A stretch of DNA of 64,000 nucleotides from Heloderma charlesbogerti (Eukaryota; Chordata; Lepidosauria; Squamata; Helodermatidae): positions 372,001 through 436,000 of the forward strand of contig JANEZZ010002062.1 of assembly GCA_026122225.1 (NCBI GenBank), in the 5' to 3' direction. A program made the position numbers and the translations under genes. The notes under the pieces were generated by a model. It did not search any database, was not told the DNA's origin, and worked only from the letters and a program-made list of their open reading frames with translations. Positions within the stretch are counted from its first letter, which is position 1, and each line of letters opens with the position of its first letter. Positions 31,881 through 41,968 of this stretch are shown in pieces.

Positions 31881-32164
31881 CATGGCTACTATCTTTTTGG
31901 TTTCAAAATAGTGTGTGTTCTGGAGCTCAGAGCCCACCACTGCCTTGTACTTAGGTTCTTGGACAAGTCACTTTTCTTTTAGTCTCAACAGTTTGTCTTC
32001 TGGGAGCACGGTGGCAGCCATTTTGTGGATTGGCAACTCCCCCGTGGCAGCCATTTTGTGAGACCACCCACAACACGCTGTCAAAATTCCAAATGTGCCC
32101 ACAGACCCCAAAAGTTTGGGGACCCCTGTTTGAGGCATTTCCCTCTGGAAACTCACTGAGGCAG

Positions 32165-32720
32165 AGTAAGCTTGTTTCGAAGAAGCCAGCCCTGCCTCTT
32201 CTGTTTAAGCTGCTTCCCTTGGTTCCTTTGCAGGTCTTTCAGGAGTAAGCTTCTCTGTGCTTCATCACTCTTTGCTGAAACTGAGTGTCGTGGAAGATGT
32301 TTGTGGAGAGAACTCTGGCAAGCAGAGTGTTTTCTCGTCCCCTGCCCAAGGGGGGAAAAGTGTTCCATCGGCTTGCAGCCTGCTCTGAACCTCCAGCGTT
32401 TCCCTGAGAGAGACTTTTCACACATCCCATTGGCTCTCTTCACCCCCTGCCCATGCCCGCCCCCGGCACCTGCTTTTCAGGACTGAACGGCCGAGAACAT
32501 TTCCTCCTGCTCCCTCTCTCAAGCCTAATTTCCTCTCGGGAAAGCAGCTCTTCTTGGCTGTAATTTAAGACATGCTGAGCATGTACCTGCTGTGTGCCAG
32601 CGAAAAGTGCTGGAGCCTATTAAAGACATCCATTCCGCGTTCAGACCAGCCGGACTTGCTACTTGGAATGCTGAGAGAACAGCAGTGGCAGCGGCTAAGG
32701 ACAGGCCACTGGTCAGACGC
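32165..32720. other. Non-repeat block, candidate conserved DNA
   Basis: No family match. Segments such as GGCTGTAATTTAAGACATGC and AGCCTATTAAAGACATCC could be conserved non-coding sequence. Frames in this interval show no recognisable domain. Confidence 0.25.
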
Positions 32721-33366
32721 CACTGTCTGGCTCTAGTACTATGGGGTATACAGCCAGCAACATGGGAGAGAACACCCATAGGGAAGTTAGGTATTCTTGT
32801 TTTCCCCCACCCCTCCTGTGGGGAAAACACCACATGGGTCATAGTGCCAGTACATTACATAGCCCACGGGGGTCCTCCTGCAGATCAGCCTGTGCTCTGG
32901 GCAGGTGTGGAGTCTGAGGCTCCAGTCAGACGAATGTGGCCTATTGGGTCTCCCAAAGGATTGTGGTTAATTTCATGTGCTTATGGGCTCTCAGCCCTTT
33001 CCCTTCTCCCACGATCTCCATCTCTCAAGGGTTTTCTTTTTACTTCACAGGGACTAGAAGAGGGGTAGGGAACTTCAGGCCTGAGGGCCAAATCTGTCCA
33101 ACCCGAGCTCCCCATTTGGCCCTCTGGAGTTCCCCAGGTGGCCCGTCCCTTTTCCTTTGCCCTGCCCCCTTTCCCTTTCCCCCAACCCCAGTTAATTTGG
33201 TGGTTCCCTGGCTTTTTGTGCGTTTTTCCCCCCCATTCTAAAAGGTTGAAATGCCTCTCCTAAGGGTCAGGTAGTGGTAGTAAGGGCTTTCAGCTACAAT
33301 ATGCTGGTAGTTTTTGTAATTTTGGCCACACCCCTTTTGCCTTTGTCCCTGCCCCCCACTGAATGC

Positions 33367-33866
33367 TAAATATTACATATACATTTTATTGTATGTCTCC
33401 GTAGGCCTTTAGAGTGTTTAAAAATGTTAAAAAGAAAGAAACCTTTCCCAATACAAAACTTCGATTTAAATAAAAATTATTTAAAAACTCAGCAAAGCTA
33501 TGAAGAACCAACCATGTTTACCATCTGCTAAGAAGGCTGAGCACTCATATCTACAGTGATAAGATTTATAGTGCATCATAGTTCTTGATGTGGCGAGACC
33601 GCAGCTTGGCTGCCAAAGCAAATTGGGCTACCAGGTATGTGATAAATAGATGGTTATCGGCTACGAGATCTATTACTACTTCCTGAGGTGTTCGATCCGA
33701 ATACAGCTGGATAATAGATGACAAAAATGTACGTCTAGGATCCACATACAATGGACAGAACAGCAGGTAATGAATTATATCTTCAGTCTGATTGCAACCA
33801 AATATACATTTCCGTTCTGTGACTAGGATTCCTAGGTATCTCCCATCGAGATATGCAGAGGGTATT
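33367..33866 (-). mobile_element. 5'-truncated LINE nested in a hAT MITE
   Basis: A 500-bp insertion bounded by the direct repeat TGAATGC (33360-33366 and 33867-33873). Both repeats lie in MITE sequence that reads continuously once the insert is removed. On the minus strand it holds the end of a LINE frame and then a 3' region with ACAATAAAATG just before the junction. Confidence 0.85.
33566..33866 (-). pseudogene. LINE ORF C-terminal fragment with CCHC-like motif
   Basis: About 100 residues ending in RHIKNYDAL. A C-x3-C-x7-H-x4-C arrangement (KCIFGCNQTEDIIHYLLFC) is the cysteine/histidine motif found after the reverse transcriptase in several LINE clades. The open frame continues a further 95 bases upstream, to 33961, into the flanking MITE, but that part is not LINE coding sequence. 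Reverse transcriptase and endonuclease are absent. I cannot assign the clade; it is not the L2 seen elsewhere in the window. Confidence 0.7.
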
Positions 33867-34084
33867 TGAATGCAGCCCCTGAAAGCTTTCTTGAAATGGA
33901 TTTTGGAGCTGAAAGAGGTTCCCCGCCCCTGGACAAGAATGTCCCCTTCCTTGCCCAGCATTCTCTTCTGTTTCTTTTAACCTCAGTATGGTTTCAGGTC
34001 CCTAGCTGTGACCTGGAAGAGCTCTTTAGAGAACATTGCTAAAGGGAATAATGGCTGTTATTTTTTATTCTTTCATTATAGTTC

Positions 34085-34462
34085 TAGTGTTGAGGCCAGA
34101 ACCAGATGTTAATGGGGCTTTTTAGCTTAGAAAAAAGGCGAGTGAGTTGGTGGGTGGGGGACACATGTAGAGAGGTGGTGTAAAATTATGCACAGTGTGG
34201 AAAAAGTGGATAGGGATAATTTTTCTCCATCCCTCTAAGTACTAGAACCCAGTCATCCCATGAAGCTCGGCAGATAAAAGGAAGTATTCCTTCACCCAGC
34301 GTATAATTAAACAATGGAATTTGCTACCAGAAGATGTAGTGGTGGCCACCGATTTGGACGGCTTTAAAAGGGGATTAGAGAAATTCATGGAGAATAAGGC
34401 TATCAATGGCTACTAGTCATGTTTCCTCCAGCATGCCTCTGAATAACAGTAGCTGGAAAACA
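34085..34462 (+). mobile_element. CR1/L3-like LINE C-terminal fragment
   Basis: Conceptual translation across stops gives FTQRIIKQWNLLPEDVVVA, then TDLDGFKRGLEKFMENKAI, the terminal segment typical of CR1-group ORF2 proteins (W-N-x-LP-x-x-VV, then FK-x-x-L). Upstream TAAAATTATGCACAGTGTGG and AACCCAGTCATCCCATGAAG fit the same reading. The clade is inferred from this short segment. Confidence 0.6.
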
Positions 34463-34819
34463 TAAGCGGGAGGGTATTACTGCATTCGTGTCCTGCTTGT
34501 GTGTTTCCCATGAGCATCTGGTTGGCCACTGTGGGACAGACTGGCTGTGCGTGTGCAGCATGTTTTCACATACACACACACTAGCTTGCTCCTTGTTTCA
34601 AGCCCAGCAGATGTGGAAGGCTTGGAAACGTGATTAAACTTGCAAATCGATATATACATTATTTTAGCTGTTGGCTGTTGAAGGTTTCTAAGGAATACGA
34701 ATCGAGTGGCAATAGCTAGTAAGAGTCGGGACAGTAAATAATGGGAAGGTGAAATGCCAAGTATAAAAAGCAAGCAGAGCCCCCTGTGTTACATACAGAG
34801 CAATACTTCCCAGGAGACT

Positions 34820-34974
34820 AGCCTGCCCCAATCTGGCCCCCTTCAGATGTGTTGGCATTACAAGTCCCATCATCCCCAACCAGCATGGCACCACACCTCC
34901 CATCATCCTCAGCCAGCATGGCAATGTAGCTGTAGCCCCCCCAGATCTGGAGGGCATTAGGTTGGGTAATGGTG
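34820..34974. mobile_element. Palindromic hAT MITE with duplicated loop
   Basis: AGCCTGCCCCAATCTGGCCC and GGGCATTAGGTTGGGTAATG are inverted ends. CCCATCATCC...AGCCAGCATGGCA occurs twice in direct order inside, so the loop was duplicated. Confidence 0.75.
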
Positions 34975-35214
34975 CAGTAAACCTTAAACTCTGTGTCCCA
35001 TTAAAAAAAAAAAGGAATCACATTTCAAACACAGACAAAGTTGTGTCTAAAAAACAGTCTGGGCCCTGTGCAGCGCACAGTGGAAAAGGGAAACCCACCA
35101 CCCCTGGGGAGTGGGTCAGTTGTGAAAAGGAATTTCACCCGAGGCCACTTCCTCCCACCAAGCTGGCTCCCCTTATCTTCCACACCCGTGGAACGGCACT
35201 GCAGTTTGCTCCTC

Positions 35215-35400
35215 GGGGCTCTTGCAGGAAGCAGGCATTTGTCAAGAGGGAGATGAAATAGCTTCGCCATTGAGCTGCTTATCTCCAGTCAAGTTAACAG
35301 GCAGCCCCCGGCTGCTCCAGCCACAGCGGAACAGGACTTTAATCGGTCGGCCTCGGCCAAGTAATTAAAAGGGACCATGCCCGGCAGAAGGGCTCCTGTG
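35215..35400. other. Non-repeat block, candidate conserved element
   Basis: GAGATGAAATAGCTTCGCC, CAGTCAAGTTAACAGGC and GGCCAAGTAATTAAAAGGG match no repeat in the window. Interest rests on composition and lack of repeat similarity only. Confidence 0.3.
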
Positions 35401-35604
35401 GGGGCCAGAATACTTGCTGCTCCGAATGCTTCTCCACTTGGTGGAGGTGGAAGATAAAGAACCTGACAAGAAGCTGCCCTGCTAATGGAAGCAGGAGGAC
35501 CAAATGAAATTCCTGATGGAATGAATAAGCTGTGAATTCTGGGAAAGGGCTGGTCCAGATTAAACCATCTTCACCTCCTCCCCCTCCTCCACTTCCTTCT
35601 TCCA

Positions 35605-35790
35605 TCACATATTTATTATATTATATTATTATTTGTTGTTGCTGTAAATTTATTAGATGTCTTTATAAAAAAAAAATGGCTCAGGGTGTCTTACAACAGG
35701 GATGAAAGCATATAAAACATGTAAAACAATTTAAAATACCTACAAGCAGGCAACAATTAACAATACAATAGAAAGACTTTGTAGTAAGGC
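35605..35790 (-). mobile_element. LINE 3' tail fragment
   Basis: ATTTATTATATTATATTATT followed by GCTCAGGGTGTCTTACAAC and AAAACAATTTAAAATACC has the layout of other minus-strand L2-like 3' regions here. No coding part remains. Confidence 0.45.
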
Positions 35791-35795
35791 TTGTA

Positions 35796-36150
35796 CCCGG
35801 GGTGGAGAACCACTTTCATCTAGAGGGCCAATTTCCATTTTGGAGAAGCTCTCGGGGGCCGCATTTCAGTGGTGGGTGGGCCTGAAGGCCAATGCGGCTG
35901 TGGCAAAGTGGCAGCATATTGTAGTTTATGGCACTTCCTGCCAGTAACTGAGCCTTAGGAGAGGCATCTCAACCTTTTAGAATGGGGGAAAAACTGCACA
36001 AAAGCCAGGAAACCACCTGAGTATCAGTGGTTGGGGGAAAGGAGGTGGGACTAGGGGAAGGGGCGTGACCTGTTGGGGATCCTTGGAAGGCTGGATTGGG
36101 ACCCCAGGAGGGCCAAATTTGGCCCCTGGGCCTGAGGTTCTACACCCTTG
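35796..36150 (+). mobile_element. hAT MITE, CCTTTTAGAATGGGG family
   Basis: CCCGGGGTGGAGAACCACTT at the left, GGTTCTACACCCTTG at the right, and the shared inner blocks AGGAGAGGCATCTCAACC and TTTTAGAATGGGGG. A decayed octamer (GGCTTGTA left, GGCTTCTA right) overlaps the last base, so the exact end is ambiguous by one position. Confidence 0.82.
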
Positions 36151-36782
36151 GCTTCTACTCTGCTTTTATATGGGGCTTGCACTAATCTCCTTTGTCAGGG
36201 AATGAACAGGACGCAGCTACTCTATCTTCACTGATAATGCTGGGACAGGTGCTGTGCACCCAAGAGAATCTGTTCTTAAACGCCTGGTGCTGAATTAAGA
36301 AGTCAGTGTGCCCTCTTGCAGCCCCTCCTCTCCCTCCATCGCTCTATGGACACTTGGAATTGTTAATTGTATGTAGCTGCGCATGTGTGTGTGGGCATGT
36401 ACACATCCCAGCTTTCTGGCAACCGTAGGTTTTAAAAGAAAATGAATATTTTAATCAAAGCACATGGCGTGCAGTGATTCTATGGGAAAGCCGAAAAAAG
36501 TGCAGAATGTGGTAGTAGGATTGCACCCATAGACAGGGTGTTCATATATTGCTATCTGATCTTTATTCCCCCCAAATGATGCCTAAAAAACTATGTAAAT
36601 GGAAAACTTCTATGTAAGAATATGTACAGTATCAGATTGTTACAATTCCTGGATACTGCAGAACAGTACAACTCTCAAATGCAAGAGCAAGATGCATTTT
36701 TGCCTCCAGGGCGCCCAACCATTTTTATGACGTCTGTGCCACCTTTGCTTATGGGCTTCCTCTTGTGGTCATTTTTGTAGAG

Positions 36783-36916
36783 GAGGTTGGCCAACTTGGG
36801 CCCTCCAGATGTTTTGGCCTACAACTCCCCTCGTTGCTCAGCATTGGCTATGCTGGCTAGAGCTGATGGGAGTTGTAGGCCAAAACATCTGGAGGGCCAC
36901 AAGTTGCCCAACCTTG
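36783..36916. mobile_element. Palindromic hAT MITE, GGTTGGCCAACTTG variant
   Basis: GGTTGGCCAACTTGGGCCCT and AGGGCCACAAGTTGCCCAAC are inverted. The arms are TTTTGGCCTACAACTCC and GGAGTTGTAGGCCAAAAC. The octamers TTGTAGAG (36775-36782) and ATTTAGAG (36917-36924) agree at six of eight. Confidence 0.85.
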
Positions 36917-37079
36917 ATTTAGAGGTTGGTTGATCTGTTCATACCCTCCTGACTAGGCCTCAAAGAACTGGGAGTGGAAGATAATGGGCCACAGCAGCCA
37001 TTTTTTTCTCTAGAGCAGTGGTGGGCAACTTTGGGTCGAGGGCTGCATAGGGCATTCAGTTGGTGGCTGGAGGCTGCAG

Positions 37080-37083
<4 letters not shown>

Positions 37084-37120
<37 letters not shown>

Positions 37121-37160
37121 TGCATGCATGCATGCACATCACACACACATACACACACAC
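37084..37160. repeat. (GT)n, GCAT and (AC)n run
   Basis: A GT dinucleotide run passes through GCATGCATGCATGCACATC into AC dinucleotides, so the whole run can fold on itself. Confidence 0.95.
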
Positions 37161-37229
37161 ACAGCCCCCCCCATCCTACTGTAAGTTGCTGGGCTGGGGT
37201 GAGGCTTTAACCCCCCCACACACACACAA

Positions 37230-37680
37230 TATGGAGTAGTATTGCTGGGATTATTTTATTTTATGTTATTATTTATTTAGTTTGTTTACTGTGGTTTTAA
37301 TATTTTATATATTTTGTATTGTTTTATTGTGTGCTCTTTGGTTTTCATTTTTGTGAACCGCCCAGAGAGTTCCGGCTATTGGGCTGTATACAAACAAACA
37401 AACAAACATTATTTATTTATTTACAATATTTATATACCGCTCCACATCAAAAGATTTTGGAGCAGTGAACAGCAAGGATAAAAGAAGAAAACACCACGTT
37501 AAAACAATTCAGACGTTTTAAAAGAAACAAATGCTGAATTTAATAAACTGTGGCTAGTCGCTCAAGGCAGCTTAAATATTTTATAATGCTTTGTGCAGCA
37601 CTTTGTGGTTTTCATTTTTTGTGAACCGCCCAGAGAGCTTCGGGCATTGGGTGGTATAGAAATAAATACATACATACATA
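37230..37680 (+). mobile_element. Two tandem L2-like 3' ends
   Basis: GTGAACCGCCCAGAGAGTTC and GTGAACCGCCCAGAGAGCTT each precede a TATAxAAATA-type end; the first runs into (CAAA)n and the second into (CATA)n. The same CGCCCAGAGTGGCTGGGTG motif sits in the 3' region of the intact L2 at 57525-57545. A minus-oriented AATATTTATATACCGCTCC piece lies between them. Confidence 0.7.
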
Positions 37681-38425
37681 CATACATACCCCCACCCCCC
37701 ATGTGCTGCTGCTGAAGATTTGGGAGGAAGCTTTAATCTTACCGCCATCGCAGCAATTTTCCAGGGAAAGGCAGTGCGTGGGGCATCCTCTTTCCCCGCA
37801 GAATCGATCTCTTCCCAGCCGGCCAGACAGTTGTTCAGTGGGCTGGTAGGAGCGCAGTGCTCCAGGGTTGTGGTTGTGGCAGCAGGAGGCGCCAAGGGTG
37901 AACATGAGGGGGGTGGACGGATGAACAAAGTGGCCAGGGAGGATGGCGCGTTGCCCACCTCTGCTGTAGGGATTCGAAGTAAGGAGTTTGTTGCCCTGCT
38001 TGCTCAAAAGGCTTGGGAGACGAGAAAGAGCAAGCCTAAAAGCTTTGGAGTTGGAAAGAAGCAGATGCCTCCTGGCCCTGCGACCTTGAAATCCACAAAA
38101 GGACATAGGAAGAGCAGCACAAAGTTGCTGAAAGAAAGTATACTTCTGTATTGAAAGGTAAGCATTTTAAGTTTATCGGCATTTGGAATACTGAACGATA
38201 TTTTAGCTGCATGAGTTTATCTTCATAATCCCTATGTAAATCGTAATTGAATTCCTACTAATCTGATACTTCGTGGCAAAATCACCCTGAACCCCACCTC
38301 AACCTTAGCAGTTGAAGTGAGGCCTGCAGGATTGGAAAGTTGTTTACAGATAATGCTGAAGGAAGGGAGGCCTCTCCTCCATCCATTGCTAAATTTGTGC
38401 ATGCCATAGCTTAGTGTTTACATGC

Positions 38426-38772
38426 AGGGCATTTCTGGACCAGCCTAAAATCTTGCATTTAAAACGGGGCTTTCTGCTTCTGTTTTAAATGCAGGATCAC
38501 CACTGACTCCCTTTACTCAGGCTTCCTTTTCCCCATCCTTCTCCCTGTATCTGAGTCTTCCATCATCTTTCATTGATCTTGCTCCTCTTCTTGCCGCTTT
38601 AACTCTTTTTAGCGGAACGGGGTAATTTGATAGCTCATTATCTGCAATCTATTTAAAACTGGAACATAGTGCAGGAGACGCCTCGGAGGATCATGGTGAC
38701 ATGTAAAGAGCCTGCAAACTTTCATGAAAACAATCTCAATCGCAAGATAAAAGCTCCGTGTGAAGGAGCCCT
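38426..38772. mobile_element. Unnamed DNA element C, AGGGC...GCCCT, copy 1
   Basis: Matches 61398-61787 in reverse orientation: CAGCCTAAAATC, TTAAAACGGGGCTTTCTGC, GGGTAATTTGATAGCTCATT, GCCTGCAAACTTTCATGAA, AAGCTCCGTGTGAAGGAGCC. The ends AGGGC and GCCCT are inverted but only five bases long, and no target duplication is evident. Confidence 0.7.
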
Positions 38773-38998
38773 CTGGCTAGACACTAAAGTCAGTTTTTTC
38801 TTTTGTTTCCCTTGCCCCCCTCGCCCTTTAGCAAAATCATGAGGCCAACGTCTAACGTATGGAAGCATTTCCACACTGCAAGGTATTCAGAGAAGGAGAA
38901 ATATGATTTGCAAATACTGTAAAATTAAATATTTTCAAATGCAACTGGGATGACCCAACACATCCTCATATGTTAAGAAGTGTCCTGTAGACATGAAG

Positions 38999-39087
38999 GC
39001 TGCAATCCTATACACACCTACCTGGGAGCAAATCCCATTGAATTTAGTGAGACTTAGATCTGAGTAGACATGTATAGGATTGCACTG
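38999..39087. mobile_element. Palindromic MITE, GCAATCCTAT family, left flank of hAT fossil
   Basis: GGCTGCAATCCTATACACAC is mirrored by GTAGACATGTATAGGATTGC. The centre reads AAATCCCATTGAATTTAGTG. It abuts the decayed hAT transposase; a sibling copy lies on the far side at 40582-40669. Confidence 0.85.
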
Positions 39088-39326
39088 TTGAAAAACCCTT
39101 CATGAGTGAAAGTGAGAGAACCCGTGATTATTAAGTGCCAGTAGTTTTTCCAGCAGTCTTGATCCAGAATTCCTTCTGCTGCTGCTGCGTCTGTAATATC
39201 AGCATCATCACACAAGGTTGCCCAATCAACAACCTCAAGTAACCAAATATTGCAATCAACTGTATCCAAAAGACCCTCATTAGCTTCATTTATAGACAAG
39301 TTGACACTTGACGTTCAAGGGAAAAA

Positions 39327-39755
39327 AATGACGAAGCCCTTGCAAGAGCAGTATATTCTTCTGGAATGTCTTTGTCAATAACTGAACATGCATTCTCGCT
39401 GGAAGTTTTTAAATTGCGAAGACCATCATACCATTTGCCCAGCAGGCATCCTTTGAGCAAGCTACTTTTACAGTCAGAATATGAGCAAGTAGTGGAACCT
39501 GCAAGGGAAAATCAACAAAGCACTCTGTGTCTTGCAGTACTCACAGATGGATGGACAAATTTGCGGGGAGAAGGAGGCATAAACTTTGTGATAGCAACAG
39601 CTCAGTCATTTTACAGAAGCATTGAAACAGGAGAGAACAGACATACTGCAGGGTATATCAGTTGTAAATTATGTGAAGTTGAATAGAAGATGGGGAGTGG
39701 TGAAGTCTTTGCCTTGCTGACACTGCAAGTAACATGAAAGTGTGGGAGAACCAGT
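39327..39755 (+). pseudogene. hAT transposase fragment (DUF659-like region)
   Basis: From 39327 one frame reads NDEALARAVYSSGMSLSITE, then HAFSLEVFKLRRPSYHLPS, and later LAVLTDGWTNLRGEGGINFV followed by FYRSIETGENRHT. The DGW-x-N-x-RGE segment and the TGENRHT segment are hallmarks of the DUF659 part of hAT-family transposases. The frame stops at 39686; just beyond, in another frame, ADTASNMKV restores the expected continuation, so at least one frameshift is present. A SINE then interrupts the gene. The N-terminal BED zinc finger is not recognisable. Dead copy. Confidence 0.85.
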
Positions 39756-39986
39756 GTGGTTTAGTGGCTAGAGTGTTGGACTGGGAGTCGGGAGATCTGG
39801 GTTCTGTTCCCTGCTTGGCCATGGAAGCTCACTGGGTGACTTTGGGCCAGTCACAGACTCTCAGCCCAACCTACCTCACAGGGTTGTTGTTGTGAGGCTA
39901 AAATGGAGAGGAGGAGGATTACATACACCGCCTTGGGTTCCTTAAGGAGGAAAAAAGGCAGGTTATAAATGTAATAAATAAATAAA
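39747..39986 (+). mobile_element. Second-family tRNA SINE with L2-like tail
   Basis: Head AACCAGTGTGGTTTAGTGGC (A-box region) and GGGTTCTGTTCCC (B box near 39800), body GTGACTTTGGGCCAGTCAC and CCTCACAGGGTTGTTG, and tail GCAGGTTATAAATGTAATAA with ATAAATAAA. The tail resembles the L2 end at 57565-57590, suggesting L2 mobilised it. It sits inside the hAT fossil and is younger than it. AAAGTGTGG before it and AAAGTAATGG after it may be a decayed target duplication. Confidence 0.88.
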
Positions 39987-40133
39987 GTAATGGATAAATG
40001 GACTTACATCGGCCAAACAGGTCTGTCGTTAAGGCAGAGATTAAAGATGTAAATCAGACATCAAGCATAAGAACATCAATAAGCCTGTCAGTTAACACTT
40101 TAACCTCCCTGGACATAATGTCAAAGACCTAGG

Positions 40134-40578
40134 GTGACAGCTTTAAAGAACTTGAATTCGGAGGCTCACTGGGAAGAGATTGCGGAACAAGAAATGATAA
40201 GGAAATTTGATTGCGTTAATTATGGACTCAATGGGGGCAATGGTTTCTATGCAGATATAAAGGCTGCTAGTGCACTTGGTGCTTGTAACTGTTACTTTAA
40301 GAGAATAAAATGCCGATCTACCTGTTTAACTGCCTTTTCAGACTCAAAGCATCCAGTTCTACCTATAGCAACTGATGAAATGAGTTGCAAGCTCATGCAA
40401 ATTTATTAAAATATCTGAACAACTAAAACAGTTTCTTGAAGTCCATGAAGATGGTACAAGTGAAGAATCAGGAGAAGCAGAAACTGTTTGTAGTGATAGC
40501 TCAGAAAATGAGATTAGATATACAGATCATGCAGCAACATCTATTAAAGCCTTTTCTCTGACTGTGGAAAAGAGATGA
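40134..40578 (+). pseudogene. Probable C-terminal remains of the hAT transposase
   Basis: Two open pieces follow the SINE: one of 91 codons from 40134 and then, in another frame from about 40411, KISEQLKQFLEVHEDGTSEE followed by a stretch rich in E, S and D, ending at LTVEKR. They lie between the recognised transposase part and the right-hand MITE. I do not recognise a hAT dimerisation motif in them, so the assignment rests mainly on position. Confidence 0.4.
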
Positions 40579-40581
40579 CTC

Positions 40582-40669
40582 GTGCAATCCTATACATGTC
40601 TACTCAGAAGTAAGTACTGTTGAATTCAATGGGGCTTACTCACAGGTAAATAGGTATAGGATTGCAACC
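40582..40669. mobile_element. Palindromic MITE, GCAATCCTAT family, right flank of hAT fossil
   Basis: GTGCAATCCTATACATGTCT is mirrored by GGTATAGGATTGCAACC, with AAGTACTGTTGAATTCAATG between. It is the sibling of 38999-39087. Confidence 0.85.
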
Positions 40670-41744
40670 TACATATAATTTGCTCTTATGAAGAATCATA
40701 AAGAAAATCTCCAAGCAGCCAAGGGATTTCACCCATATTTTTGCCAGTAAAGCAAATGGGTAGGGTTTGGGTGGTGGTGGTGGGGATATGTTAAATGTAC
40801 AACTCTGTCAACAACTAGATATAAACTTGATGTATTTTTCCTTTTTAATTGTTTCTATTTTTGTATTTGGGAAACTAATAAAAGGTTTAAATGAGAAAAG
40901 AAAATGTGATTAAAGTCTCATGTAGCAAAATTAGTAACAAATGAATCTTGGGTTCCTCCCTTTTTTCCCCTCTGTTCTTTTTCTGAATGACGAGTGGTTT
41001 GTGTATCTGCTTGATACTGTGGAGGAGACTAAGTTCAGAATACTTTTTTGGTTTTACAGTTAATGGTTTCTTCTGTTTTCAGCTTCTAACTTTCTTCTCA
41101 TAAATTGGCCAAAACTAAGAGATTAGAGACATTCCTTTGAGTGCAGCAGCTTATAGCTCCATTTGTAGCATTCCCCCCCCCTAAAAATAAGTAAATTCAA
41201 TTACTACATTTGTAATTATTGGGTTGTATCCAGATTTAGTTATGTACACCTGGGCTGGCAGAAGTCAACTTCTCTGCTCCATCCTCTCCATGACAGCCCC
41301 TCCAACCTCCTCTGAAAATGCTACACAGAAGGGTCAGGGCCCCCTGCTGAATGGGGGTGAGCTGTGATGTGGGGGGAGGGGGGATCCCAAAAAATTGGGT
41401 GGAGGCACTTTCTGTGAGCAGAGCCCTTGAGCTCATGTAACACAGAACTTGAATCCAACCCTCAGTCTGAATTATACTTTTATATTTCATATACCAAACA
41501 TGATTATGTTATGAGCATACTAAGTCTTACATAATACATTTTACGTTCCTGAAGTAACAAAATATCTACATCCATAAAGGGCACTAAAAAAACAATAAGT
41601 ATTGCATATTTTTAATCCCCCCCCCCATATTTCTATTTCCCCTTGAGAAAACAACAATAACCAATGTTTTCCCCCCATGGCTTCAAACGTTCTGGAAATT
41701 TCACATCAGTAGTTCTGAATAAGCATGTGTAGATTGTAGTACAA

Positions 41745-41820
41745 GGCTGCAATTCTAAGCAGACTTACCTAGGAGCTCAGTGGGATGTACGTCTCAGTAG
41801 ACAGGTGTAGGATTGTGCTG
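41745..41820. mobile_element. Palindromic MITE, GCAATCCTAT family
   Basis: GGCTGCAATTCTAAGCAGAC and GACAGGTGTAGGATTGTGC are inverted, with GCTCAGTGGGATGTACGTC in the middle. Confidence 0.8.
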
Positions 41821-41968
41821 CACAAATCCCTTCAATAAATAAGAGTGACCATTGAGTACGTAATGCTTCATTGGGATACCTAAAACCCTTTTGCCAAAGT
41901 GTAAGATCATATGGCAGTCCCATAACATTTATATTAACATTGGCTGTCTAGTTATTCATCTCCAATAA

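Larger units (their letters stand above)
30933..32128 (-). mobile_element. hAT-type element with a nested L2
   Basis: The left end CTGGGGTCTCTAACTTGTG and right end AAAGTTTGGGGACCCCTG are inverted versions of a CAGGGGTC-type terminus. Inner sequence from about 31900 (GAGCTCAGAGCCCACCAC, GGCAGCCATTTTGTG) matches the fragment at 4552-4788 in reverse. A minus-strand L2 fragment splits the element. There is no transposase frame, so it is non-autonomous. Confidence 0.7.
33060..33931 (-). mobile_element. hAT MITE of the CCTTTTAGAATGGGG family, split by a LINE
   Basis: The left end GAGGGGTAGGGAACTTCAGG and right end AGAGGTTCCCCGCCCCTG are inverted. The inner CCCATTCTAAAAGGTTGAA and ATGCCTCTCCTAAGG show minus orientation relative to 26606-26972. 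The octamers GACTAGAA (33052-33059) and GACAAGAA (33932-33939) differ once. A 500-bp LINE interrupts it at 33367-33866. Confidence 0.88.
37016..37963. mobile_element. 948-bp hAT element containing LINE tails
   Basis: CAGTGGTGGGCAAC and GTTGCCCACCTCTG are inverted ends differing at one base. The octamers CTCTAGAG (37008-37015) and CTGTAGGG (37964-37971) agree at six of eight. Inside are a (GT)n run and two successive L2-like 3' ends (37230-37680). The right part (37690-37950) is GC-richer and non-coding. Confidence 0.75.

Noticed and set aside
32592..33068. 158-codon frame as possible exon
   Set aside because: No recognisable protein family, runs into a hAT MITE, and composition is not codon-like.
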